From CAJXNP01 sp050305935 (GTDB taxonomy: Bacteria > Bacteroidota > Bacteroidia > Cytophagales > Cyclobacteriaceae), in assembly GCA_050305935.1 (NCBI GenBank), contig JBNLGG010000009.1, positions 31,064 through 95,063 on the forward strand: DNA of 64,000 nt, read 5' to 3'. A program made the translations under genes and the position numbers. The number at the start of each line of letters is the position of its first letter. Position 1 is the first letter of the stretch. Positions 43,863 through 51,001 of this stretch are shown here, in pieces. A model generated the notes under the pieces. That model made no database searches. It saw nothing but the letters and a program-made list of their open reading frames with translations, and was not told the DNA's origin.

Positions 43863-44235
43863 CGTGTTTTTTCTTTTGGATTTCCTGTTCGATGATGTGT
43901 TTCATTTCTTCCAATTCATCCAGCGAAAGCTTTTCTTCCTTTGTAAAAAAAGAAGTAAACATGCTGGGGGAATTGTCGAAAAACCGTTGAAATACGCCTT
44001 TAAAGCTTGCTTTTGAATAAGCCTTTTTACTGACCAGCGGATGGTACCTGTTGGTCTTTCCAAACTGTTCAAAGCCAATAAACCCCTTTTTTACCAAAAC
44101 CCGGATCACCGTGCTAATGGTGGTATAGGCGGGTTTTGGCTCAGGGTATTCGTCCACAATATCTTTTAGAAACGCCTTTTCAAGCTTCCATAGATACTGC
44201 ATTACCTGCTCTTCTGCATGGGTTAATTCCTTCAT
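43852..44235 (-). CDS. blaI: BlaI/MecI-family transcriptional repressor
   Basis: 127 aa. Winged helix: LTHAEEQVMQYLWKLEKAFL, recognition helix PAYTTISTVIRVLVKKGFI and wing FEQFGKTNRYHPL. C-terminal dimerisation part FTKEEKLSLDELEEMKHIIE. By comparison with Staphylococcus BlaI (cleaved at Asn-Phe before VEKEDLS), the equivalent site here would be Ser-Phe in MFTSFFTKEE, so proteolytic inactivation is plausible. It opens the operon with the two M56/M23 genes (11-bp overlap) and has an overlapping promoter/operator just upstream. Confidence 0.93.
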   Translation of the reverse strand: MKELTHAEEQVMQYLWKLEKAFLKDIVDEYPEPKPAYTTISTVIRVLVKKGFIGFEQFGKTNRYHPLVSKKAYSKASFKGVFQRFFDNSPSMFTSFFTKEEKLSLDELEEMKHIIEQEIQKKKHDGN

Positions 44236-44568
44236 GTTCCAAATGTATAACTATAAAAATAATTATACAACTATATTTGTAGTAATAAAAAAGGTATGAG
44301 AATTGAGATGTGAGAATTGAGAAAAAGGAGGGGTCAGAAGTCGGAAGACGGAAGACCGAAGTCGGTAAAACCTTGTTAACGGTCGCAGGCCTTAACCATG
44401 GTTGGCCCTGAGTAAAATATTTGATTTTCGAAATGCTGTGCAGAATAAATCCCCAATGTCCCAATGCCCAATTCCCCAAATCAGCGGTTGTCAAGGTCTG
44501 TATCCGTTGACAACGCAAAAGAATGGCCAAACTTTAATAACTTATTTACCCAATAACCAATAACTAAA
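44236..44568. other. 333-bp repeat-rich intergenic region between rnd-like gene and blaI
   Basis: No credible gene. It holds the blaI promoter at one end, then two 14-bp units TGAGAATTGAGA (44297-44322) and four imperfect 7-bp units of AAGnCnG type (44338-44365). Further along are a palindrome GGCC-TT-AACCATGGTT-GGCC (44388-44407), a C-rich stretch CCCAATGTCCCAATGCCCAA, and a hairpin GTTGTCAA / TTGACAAC (44487-44514). The far end carries a GTGATT-type repeat that runs into the exonuclease stop codon. Confidence 0.75.
44240..44281 (-). promoter_or_regulatory. blaI promoter with overlapping TACA/TGTA operator repeats
   Basis: On the minus strand TTG (44268-44270), 20 bp, TACATTTG (44240-44247): a full Bacteroidota promoter ending 4 bp before the blaI ATG. 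It overlaps two inverted repeats with BlaI-like TACA/TGTA half-sites: TGTATAA (44244-44250) with TTATACA (44263-44269), and TACAA (44266-44270) with TTGTA (44277-44281). Repressor bound here would cover both promoter boxes. Confidence 0.72.
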
Positions 44569-44580
44569 TCACCCAATCAT
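44544..44580 (-). repeat. GTGATT-type degenerate repeat at the end of the exonuclease gene
   Basis: On the minus strand, T/G-rich units built from GATTGGGTGATTTAG and TTATTGG follow the stop codon; the stop TGA itself is formed inside the repeat. Related copies lie after speA and after the DUF2721 gene in the same orientation relative to the gene. Confidence 0.65.
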
Positions 44581-45153
44581 TCCCAGATGAATCATCTTCT
44601 GGTAGATTTTCAGACATACCCACGCGTCAGTGGCGGCGTAATTGAGTTGTGACTTGGAAAGTTCTGGGTTTTCCCAATTGGAAGTTTGCTGGTTTTTTGA
44701 CACGCGACCCTCTAAAAAGATGGCGCTGAGGTTTCTCACACCAATGTTTTCTATGCCTAATTGCGGCGCGAGTTTATTGAGATCAATGATATTCTGTGGC
44801 TCAAAATCTACTTGCCTTCGAAGCTGTGCGAAATCATCATCCAGCGCTACCCCAATTTTAATAATGGAAGGATCAGAGAGGAAGTCGACTATTTCATTTG
44901 GAATTCCTGTCTCGTGCACGCGAAAAATAAAAGCCTTGCCGTTGACTGCAAACTGGAGGAGGGCGATGGGGTGAACCTGCCCCTTTTTAAAGGTGGGTTT
45001 TGTCTCCGTATCGAAGCCTACCATTTTGACGGAATAGAGCTCTTCCATAATCGACGCAATATCATGGTCTCCATTTTTTACGATAATCTTACCGCTAAAT
45101 TTTAGTATGGGCAGATGCGCAATTTCGTCTTTGGTAATGCTGGTTTTAATCAT
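44569..45153 (-). CDS. RNase D-like 3'-5' exonuclease
   Basis: 194 aa from the ATG at 45151-45153; the longer frame to 45186 would run deeper into nhaC. DEDDy exonuclease fold: VGFDTETKPTFKKG (Exo I), IIDLNKLAPQLGI with an upstream Asp (GVALDDDFAQL, Exo II region) and YAATDAWVCLKIY (Exo III, Y-x3-D). It lacks the C-terminal HRDC domains of RNase D, so it is a minimal single-domain enzyme acting on RNA or DNA. It overlaps the nhaC stop by 8 bp, suggesting coupled translation. Confidence 0.87.
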   Translation of the reverse strand: MIKTSITKDEIAHLPILKFSGKIIVKNGDHDIASIMEELYSVKMVGFDTETKPTFKKGQVHPIALLQFAVNGKAFIFRVHETGIPNEIVDFLSDPSIIKIGVALDDDFAQLRRQVDFEPQNIIDLNKLAPQLGIENIGVRNLSAIFLEGRVSKNQQTSNWENPELSKSQLNYAATDAWVCLKIYQKMIHLGMIG

Positions 45154-46606
45154 CGGCAGGTTTTGTTTTATTGGTGAGCTTCGCAATTTTAATGCTGGCG
45201 TATGCGAAAAAGATAGTCATCAGCGGGCTAATAATATTAAAGAAGCAATATGGAAGATACGTCCAGGTGTCGATCATCAACACCCTTGACTGGGTTGCGC
45301 CGCAGGTGTTCCAGGGAACCAACACCGAGGTCACCGTTCCCGAGTCCTCCAGGGTCCTCGACAAATTCTGTGGAGCCAGCCCGCGGTCCTTGTAAATTTT
45401 CTGGTACATTTTTCCGGGAACAACAATGGCCAGGTATTGGTCAGAAGCGGTAAGATTAAAAAAGCCACAGGTCACTGCCGTTGACGTAATCAGGCTGCCG
45501 GTAGACTGGGCCATTTTAATGATAATATCTGTAATTTTTTGAAGCATCCCAGCTCCATCCATCACACCTCCGAAGATCATGGCACAAAGGATCAGCCAGA
45601 TGGTACCAAGCATCCCGGCCATACCGCCACTCGTCAACAGCTCGTCCACTATGCCATTTCCTGTTACGATACTCACATCACCATAAATACTTATTAGGAT
45701 GGATTTATAATAAGTAGCAAAACTGCTTCCTTCGCCTGGAGCAATACTCTTTAAAATATTAGGTTGGAAAATAGCAGCAAAAATTGCAGCCAGCACGACA
45801 CCTGCCAGCAAGGCCGGGATGGCCGGTGCTTTTTTGACGATCAAAATGATGACCAATGCAGGAACCAAAAACAAAATGGGATTGACATTAAATGCCTGGT
45901 CAATGGCAGAAGTGATAGCGCTTACGTCTACCGCTGCTCCATCTTTCGAAATACCTAATCCCATTACCGTAAAAATGATCAAAGTGATAGCAATCGAAGG
46001 AACAGTCGTGATGGTCATGTATCGAATATGGGTAAACAAATCTGTTCCCGCCATCGCAGGTGCAAGATTCGTAGTATCGGAAAGGGGCGACATTTTATCA
46101 CCAAAATATGCACCTGAGATAATAGCTCCAGCGATCATCCCTTCAGAAACTCCAAGGGCTTTACCGATGCCCATTAAGGCAATACCAACAGTGGCTATCG
46201 TGGTCCATGAACTGCCGGTAGCCATAGAAACCAACGCACAAATAATACAGGAAGCGACAAGTAAGATCGTGGGATTTAAGATTTTAAGACCATAATAGAT
46301 CATTGCCGGTACAATACCCGAAACCATCCATGTGCCGGAAAGCGCCCCTATCAACAATAAAATCAGAATGGAAGGCATGGCGGAATTGATGTTCTTCATA
46401 ATGCTCATTTTGAGCTGACTCCATCTGATACCCAGGCGCGCGGCAAGGATCGCCGCGATAGCAGCCGATAAGATCAGGATGACCTGATTGGAACCATCAA
46501 GGGAGCCGTCGCCAAATAATTTTACATTCAGCCAAAGAAAGAATATCAAAAACAGTATGGGAATAAAAGCCTCAAAAAGCGAGGGGCCCCTTTTCGCATC
46601 TTCCAT
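45146..46606 (-). CDS. nhaC: Na+/H+ antiporter NhaC
   Basis: 486 aa, eleven or more transmembrane helices. NhaC-family segments include SGTWMVSGIVPAMIYYGLKI, CALVSMATGSSWTTIATVGI, SGAYFGDKMSPLSDTTNLAP and the C-terminal LEDSGTVTSVLVPWNTCGAT. It exchanges sodium for protons across the inner membrane, fitting a marine or salt-exposed lifestyle. ATG start; overlaps the exonuclease gene at its 3' end. Confidence 0.94.
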   Translation of the reverse strand: MEDAKRGPSLFEAFIPILFLIFFLWLNVKLFGDGSLDGSNQVILILSAAIAAILAARLGIRWSQLKMSIMKNINSAMPSILILLLIGALSGTWMVSGIVPAMIYYGLKILNPTILLVASCIICALVSMATGSSWTTIATVGIALMGIGKALGVSEGMIAGAIISGAYFGDKMSPLSDTTNLAPAMAGTDLFTHIRYMTITTVPSIAITLIIFTVMGLGISKDGAAVDVSAITSAIDQAFNVNPILFLVPALVIILIVKKAPAIPALLAGVVLAAIFAAIFQPNILKSIAPGEGSSFATYYKSILISIYGDVSIVTGNGIVDELLTSGGMAGMLGTIWLILCAMIFGGVMDGAGMLQKITDIIIKMAQSTGSLITSTAVTCGFFNLTASDQYLAIVVPGKMYQKIYKDRGLAPQNLSRTLEDSGTVTSVLVPWNTCGATQSRVLMIDTWTYLPYCFFNIISPLMTIFFAYASIKIAKLTNKTKPADD

Positions 46607-46792
46607 CTACATTTTTTTAAAAGCTTTAAGATAGGAAAATTATCAGAGGTGGTTTAAAGCCAAATTAATTTTTATTGAGTTAGACCGTCAGGTAAGTGAA
46701 TTGTCAATCAAAAAACCAGTCAAAATAAAATCCTTTCAGGCAGTGAAATTGAGGAATTAATGATGAAATTCAAAGAGTAAAAAATCACCAGG

Positions 46793-47299
46793 ATGGATTT
46801 AAATTCAATCATTGAAAAAGCAAAACGGTCAAAGTTCCAGTTGAAACTATTTAACATAGGGTTGAACAGGATGATCCCCTTTAACCGGCCCCATGGTTTC
46901 AAGGTAGTGGAAATCACCGATGATCATATTAGAACTTGCCTTCCCTATAAACGCAAAAACCTAAACCACATCAAAGGACTACATGCCTGCGCCCTGGCGA
47001 CACTGTGTGAGTTTACCACAGGTTTGTACCTCATTTCCAAATTGGGTTTTACCGACTTTCGAATCATCCTTAACAACCTTTCGATTGACTACCAATACCA
47101 GGGCAAAACGGATGTAGTTGCGGAGTTTGCCCTTTCTGATAAATGGATCAGGGAAAATATTGTGGAACCCCTGAGATCGGAAGAATCTGTATTGATCAAT
47201 TGCCCGGTCGAGGTCTTTGATACGAATGAAAACCTCATTTGCTCGGCGATGGTTGAATGGCAACTGAAAGAATGGAAAAAAGTGAAGACAAAAGTTTAA
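46793..47299 (+). CDS. DUF4442 hotdog-fold protein (thioesterase-like)
   Basis: 168 aa. Hotdog fold readable from HACALATLCEFTTGLYLISK (central helix, with the acidic residue in CEF) and the strands DFRIILNNLSIDYQYQGK and LICSAMVEWQLKEWKK. DUF4442 belongs to the PaaI-like thioesterase clan, so acyl-CoA or acyl-ACP hydrolysis is possible, but I cannot assign a substrate. Monocistronic, divergent from nhaC. Confidence 0.83.
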   Translation: MDLNSIIEKAKRSKFQLKLFNIGLNRMIPFNRPHGFKVVEITDDHIRTCLPYKRKNLNHIKGLHACALATLCEFTTGLYLISKLGFTDFRIILNNLSIDYQYQGKTDVVAEFALSDKWIRENIVEPLRSEESVLINCPVEVFDTNENLICSAMVEWQLKEWKKVKTKV

Positions 47300-47618
47300 A
47301 AGCCATTCTCAGGTGCAGGAAAACCTCAACAGCCTGAAATTTTTTATCAGATTAAATTTCCATTATTAATCCATATATTCGCGCGGTTTTTTAAAGAAAT
47401 ATAATTCTTTAATTTTATTCTGAGTTCGGTATAGGCTGGGCAAAAATCAAAAGAAGACACAAATATTCCTTCCCGATAGGTATCGGGAAGAGGGGTGAAG
47501 GGGTGTATAAAACTCAAAAATTCGTTTTCTTTTGTTTTTTGCTTGTAGACAAGATTCGCAATCATATATCGAACTTGAATAATTTTATCAATCATCAAAA
47601 AAGAAACAGTATCACCAC
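47300..47618. other. 319-bp intergenic region upstream of speA
   Basis: AT-rich and without a credible gene or clear promoter. The only structured element is the palindrome at 47469-47490. A short open frame on the minus strand (47347-47598) is rejected because it runs through that palindrome and resembles nothing. Confidence 0.65.
47469..47490. repeat. Palindromic hairpin CTTCCCGATA-gg-TATCGGGAAG
   Basis: A perfect 10-bp stem with a 2-nt loop. Same CCCGA/TCGGG style as the double palindrome at 32731-32787, hinting at a dispersed palindromic element. Confidence 0.75.
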
Positions 47619-49511
47619 ATGAGAAAATGGAGGATCGAAGACAGCTCAGAACTTTATAATATCGATGGCTGGGGCATAAATTATTTTTCCATCAATGAAA
47701 AAGGCAACGTGGTAGTAACCCCGAAAAAAGACGGGGTAGAGGTGGATTTGAAAGAGCTTGTCGATGAGCTGTCTTTGCGTGATGTTACGACGCCGGTGTT
47801 AGTTCGATTTCCAGATATTCTTGACTCCAGAATTGAGAAAATGGATAGCTGCTTCAAGTCGGCTACTGAAGAATATAACTACCAAGGCCAGAATTTCATT
47901 ATCTATCCGATCAAGGTAAACCAGATGCGCCCGGTGGTGGAGGAAATTGTAGGTCATGGCAAGAAATTTAACATTGGCCTGGAAGCAGGTTCAAAGCCGG
48001 AGTTGCACGCCGTCATAGCTACCAATACCGACAGCGATTCCCTCATCGTTTGCAATGGATATAAAGATGAAGATTATATCGAGCTGGCCCTTCTCGCTCA
48101 GAAAATGGGAAGGAGGATATTCATCGTAGTAGAAAAATTGAATGAATTAAGGCTTATTACAAAAATTGCCAAACGGCTTAAAGTAAAACCAAACATAGGC
48201 ATCAGGATCAAACTCGCGAGTTCAGGCAGTGGAAAATGGGAAGAGTCGGGAGGTGACGTCAGCAAATTTGGTTTGTCGTCAAGTGAGTTGCTGGAAGCTC
48301 TGGATTTTCTGGAAAAAAATAAAATGCAATCCGCATTGCGTCTGATTCATTTTCACATCGGAAGCCAGGTCACAAAGATCCGGAGGATTAAAATCGCTTT
48401 GAGGGAGGCAGCACAGTTTTATGTACAGTTGCATAAAAACGGATTCAAAGTTGATTTTGTGGACATTGGTGGCGGTCTGGGAGTGGACTATGACGGCACC
48501 CGTTCTGCCAATAGCGAGAGCAGTGTCAACTACAGTATCCAGGAATATGTAAATGATGCCATTTCGACGATGGTAGACGCAAGCGATAAACACCATCTTC
48601 CTCACCCCAATATCATTACCGAATCCGGCCGTTCGCTTACCGCTCACCATTCCGTGCTCGTGTTTGAAGTGCTGGAGGCTACTTCCATCCCTACCTGGGA
48701 GGAAGAAGACGAAGTGCTTGAAAATGACCACGAGTTGGTCAAAGAGCTGCATTATTTATGGGACAACTTAAATCAGACCAAGCTCCTGGAAACCTGGCAC
48801 GATGCCCAGCAGATCAGAGAGGAGTCGCTGGATCGATTTAGCTTGGGCCTGGTCGACCTCAAGACGAGAGCACAAGTGGAACGACTATTCTGGTCGGTAG
48901 CGCATGAGATCAACCAAATGACTTCCCAAATGAAGCACATTCCGGATGAGCTTCGCCAGTTACCTAAGTTTTTATCTGATAAATATTTCTGTAATTTTTC
49001 GCTGTTCCAATCGCTTCCCGATTCATGGGCCATTGACCAGATATTCCCGATCATCCCCATACACCGGCACGATGAAAGGCCTGAGCGTTCTGCCACCATC
49101 CAGGACATAACCTGCGATTCCGATGGCAAAATCGACAACTTTATTTCTACCAAGAATTTTTCCTACTACCTACCGGTGCATAAGCTGAATGCAAAGGATT
49201 CCTATTACCTGGGCGTGTTTTTAGTGGGCGCCTACCAGGAAATATTGGGAGACCTTCACAATTTATTTGGTGATACCAATGCGGTTCACATCACGGTGGA
49301 TAAAAAAGGCTACAGCATCGATCAGATCATCGATGGCGAGACCGTCGCCGAAGTACTCGATTACGTCCAGTTTAACCACAAAAAAATGGTTCGAACCGTA
49401 GAGACCTGGGTTTCATCGTCAGTGAAGTCCGGTAAGATCTCAGCAGAAGAAGGAAAGGAGTTTCTCTCTAATTATCGATCTGGGCTGTATGGGTATACAT
49501 ATTTGGAGTAG
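47619..49511 (+). CDS. speA: Biosynthetic arginine decarboxylase
   Basis: 630 aa, full length. PLP fold III enzyme that makes agmatine from arginine, the first step to putrescine and spermidine. The PLP lysine lies in FIIYPIKVNQMRPVVEEI; other landmarks are NIGLEAGSKPEL, CNGYKDEDYIELAL, LIHFHIGSQVTKIRRI, DIGGGLGVDYDGT and ITESGRSLTAHHSVLVFE. The C-terminal domain ends in AEEGKEFLSNYRSGLYGYTYLE as in SpeA. A GTGATT-type repeat follows the stop. The other polyamine genes are not in this window. Confidence 0.96.
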   Translation: MRKWRIEDSSELYNIDGWGINYFSINEKGNVVVTPKKDGVEVDLKELVDELSLRDVTTPVLVRFPDILDSRIEKMDSCFKSATEEYNYQGQNFIIYPIKVNQMRPVVEEIVGHGKKFNIGLEAGSKPELHAVIATNTDSDSLIVCNGYKDEDYIELALLAQKMGRRIFIVVEKLNELRLITKIAKRLKVKPNIGIRIKLASSGSGKWEESGGDVSKFGLSSSELLEALDFLEKNKMQSALRLIHFHIGSQVTKIRRIKIALREAAQFYVQLHKNGFKVDFVDIGGGLGVDYDGTRSANSESSVNYSIQEYVNDAISTMVDASDKHHLPHPNIITESGRSLTAHHSVLVFEVLEATSIPTWEEEDEVLENDHELVKELHYLWDNLNQTKLLETWHDAQQIREESLDRFSLGLVDLKTRAQVERLFWSVAHEINQMTSQMKHIPDELRQLPKFLSDKYFCNFSLFQSLPDSWAIDQIFPIIPIHRHDERPERSATIQDITCDSDGKIDNFISTKNFSYYLPVHKLNAKDSYYLGVFLVGAYQEILGDLHNLFGDTNAVHITVDKKGYSIDQIIDGETVAEVLDYVQFNHKKMVRTVETWVSSSVKSGKISAEEGKEFLSNYRSGLYGYTYLE

Positions 49512-49545
49512 GGTTATTGAGTGATTGGGTGAATTGGTGATTGAG
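49512..49545 (+). repeat. GTGATT-type degenerate repeat directly after speA
   Basis: Starts at the base after the stop codon: units of GTTATTGAGTGATTGGGTGA and GGTGATTGAG. Same style and same gene-relative orientation as 44544-44580 and 50346-50394. Confidence 0.65.
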
Positions 49546-49587
49546 CTATCGGATTTTTAAACTTAAGAACATTCTAAACGAAAAAAG

Positions 49588-50283
49588 ATGAAGAGCCTAT
49601 TGTTCATACTGTCAATTGCAGTTTTTACATCCTGCACCCAAAGCAAGGAATCCGAATCCATAAAATTTATGATAGACATGACTTTGGCTGAAAATGACAA
49701 GGAGGTTAAAAGTGCTGAAGTGCAGGTCAGAGAAAGAGGCGATAAAAAAAGAGACGTACATACTTTAAATAGCATTAAACATTTTGTGCGAACCAATAGA
49801 TTTTTGATACACGATCTTAGAGAAAATGGTTTTAATGCGAATTTAGATACCATTCAATTTTTACTTGATGACATGAGGTATCGCTCCGATTTGGTTGAAA
49901 GCTACGGGATTCTAATCAACCATACAATTGAGGAAAAAAATGCTGCAAACCTGATTCTTTCGCTTGCAATGTTAGAGACATCAATTATTGATGAACGTGT
50001 TATGGAGATCGGTGCCTCAGATATCGCCTTTAACAAATTGGAGGTAGTTTTCTTGCCCGATCAAATAATGTTAGGCGACGAAAAATTAACCGGAAGGCTC
50101 TACTTGGGAGCGTTTGCCTCTAATCTTAGTGATGAGGTACCAATGAAAATTAATGGGCGAAACCTAACTGTAAAAGATGGAGTGGGGATGGTAGATATTA
50201 GTAAGCCAGGATCCTATTCCGCAGAAATTGAGCTCGGCGAAACTTCGGTTTCAAATAGTTTTGAGGTGAAATCTACAAAATAG
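49588..50283 (+). CDS. Lipoprotein with a GldM-like C-terminal part
   Basis: 231 aa. Lipoprotein signal peptide with lipobox FTSC (C16). Helical region about 20-140. Residues 122-204 line up with GldM 200-288: GASDIAFNKL against GATDVSFDNI, a Pro nine residues after the shared Phe in both, YLGAFASNL against YAAASASNV, and VKDGVGMVDI against VNENGIGTIDI. So it matches the GldM D1/D2 junction and D2 domain, but lacks GldM's membrane helix and outer domains. It stands alone between speA and DUF2721. Function unknown; T9SS or envelope role is inference. Confidence 0.72.
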   Translation: MKSLLFILSIAVFTSCTQSKESESIKFMIDMTLAENDKEVKSAEVQVRERGDKKRDVHTLNSIKHFVRTNRFLIHDLRENGFNANLDTIQFLLDDMRYRSDLVESYGILINHTIEEKNAANLILSLAMLETSIIDERVMEIGASDIAFNKLEVVFLPDQIMLGDEKLTGRLYLGAFASNLSDEVPMKINGRNLTVKDGVGMVDISKPGSYSAEIELGETSVSNSFEVKSTK

Positions 50284-50345
50284 AAAGCTCAAGAAAATGT
50301 ACCGGATCAGCGATAAGATCAAAACCGATAGTATCTGTAAATACC

Positions 50346-50394
50346 CCCTAATCACTAAATCACAAAATAACTAAATCACAAAATCACCAAATAT
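50346..50394 (-). repeat. GTGATT-type degenerate repeat after the DUF2721 gene
   Basis: On the minus strand: GGTGATTTTGTGATTTAGTT, then ATTTTGTGATTTAGTGATTA, starting within a few bases of the stop. Third member of the group. Confidence 0.65.
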
Positions 50395-50814
50395 CTACTT
50401 CTCCGGATTTAAATCTTCCAATTCACTAAGCTGAAGGTCGAGCGCCTTTACGGATATCTGAATTTCCAGCACTGATATGCCGAGTGACAGGATTAGCAAG
50501 ATCAGGCTGGCGCCGAAAATATAAACCGCTGCCAAGGCCTGGCCGGTGAAAATCAAAAACATCGTCAGCACGCAAAAAAGCAGGCTTGATACTCCCAGCG
50601 CCTGCATAAAGCGGATGAGGTTTACCCTCAGGCGCAGGTTTTTGATTTGCCCCCAGATGATGGCCTTCGGGTCTTTTTTATAATCTTCATGGAGCTTTCG
50701 TATCAAAGCCGCCACAGCGAGAAATCGATTAGTATAAGCCAATAGAAGCAATGAAATAGCTGGGAAGAGCAGGGCAGGGGTGGTAAGGTTCAGATCGGCA
50801 AAAATATCTTTCAT
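50395..50814 (-). CDS. DUF2721 membrane protein
   Basis: 139 aa. Three hydrophobic helices: one at the N-terminus (about 10-32; TPALLFPAISLLLLAYTNRF) and a pair at about 68-118 (LGVSSLLFCVLTMFLIFTGQ, AVYIFGASLILLILSLGISV), with a basic cytoplasmic stretch between (IRKLHEDYKKDPKAIIWGQI). The FLAVAALIRKLH and RRVNLIRF-type segments (here LRVNLIRFMQAL) are the DUF2721 pattern. Function unknown. Monocistronic. Confidence 0.82.
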   Translation of the reverse strand: MKDIFADLNLTTPALLFPAISLLLLAYTNRFLAVAALIRKLHEDYKKDPKAIIWGQIKNLRLRVNLIRFMQALGVSSLLFCVLTMFLIFTGQALAAVYIFGASLILLILSLGISVLEIQISVKALDLQLSELEDLNPEK

Positions 50815-51001
50815 AAGGGAAGTGTTGTAATGTTATGTGAATTAAATGAAACTAAATTAAACATTTCAAACTTAATACTTATGTAAACGAAGTTAAGTTG
50901 ACCGATTCGACGGTTGACACCCGAAATTCCACGTTTGGGTAATTAATAGTAAACTGATCTGAGCATTGATCGCTTTATTTGCATAAAAACAGCCAACGAA
51001 A

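Noticed and set aside
44388..44407. Palindrome GGCC-TT-AACCATGGTT-GGCC as a transcription-factor site
   Set aside because: No second copy and no promoter beside it; recorded only as part of the repeat-rich gap.
44180..44530. 116-codon open frame on the minus strand overlapping the blaI start
   Set aside because: It crosses the blaI promoter/operator and the repeat region and overlaps blaI in another frame; no family resemblance.
47347..47598. 83-codon open frame on the minus strand upstream of speA
   Set aside because: It runs through a perfect palindrome, has no recognisable domain and biased composition typical of noncoding AT-rich DNA.
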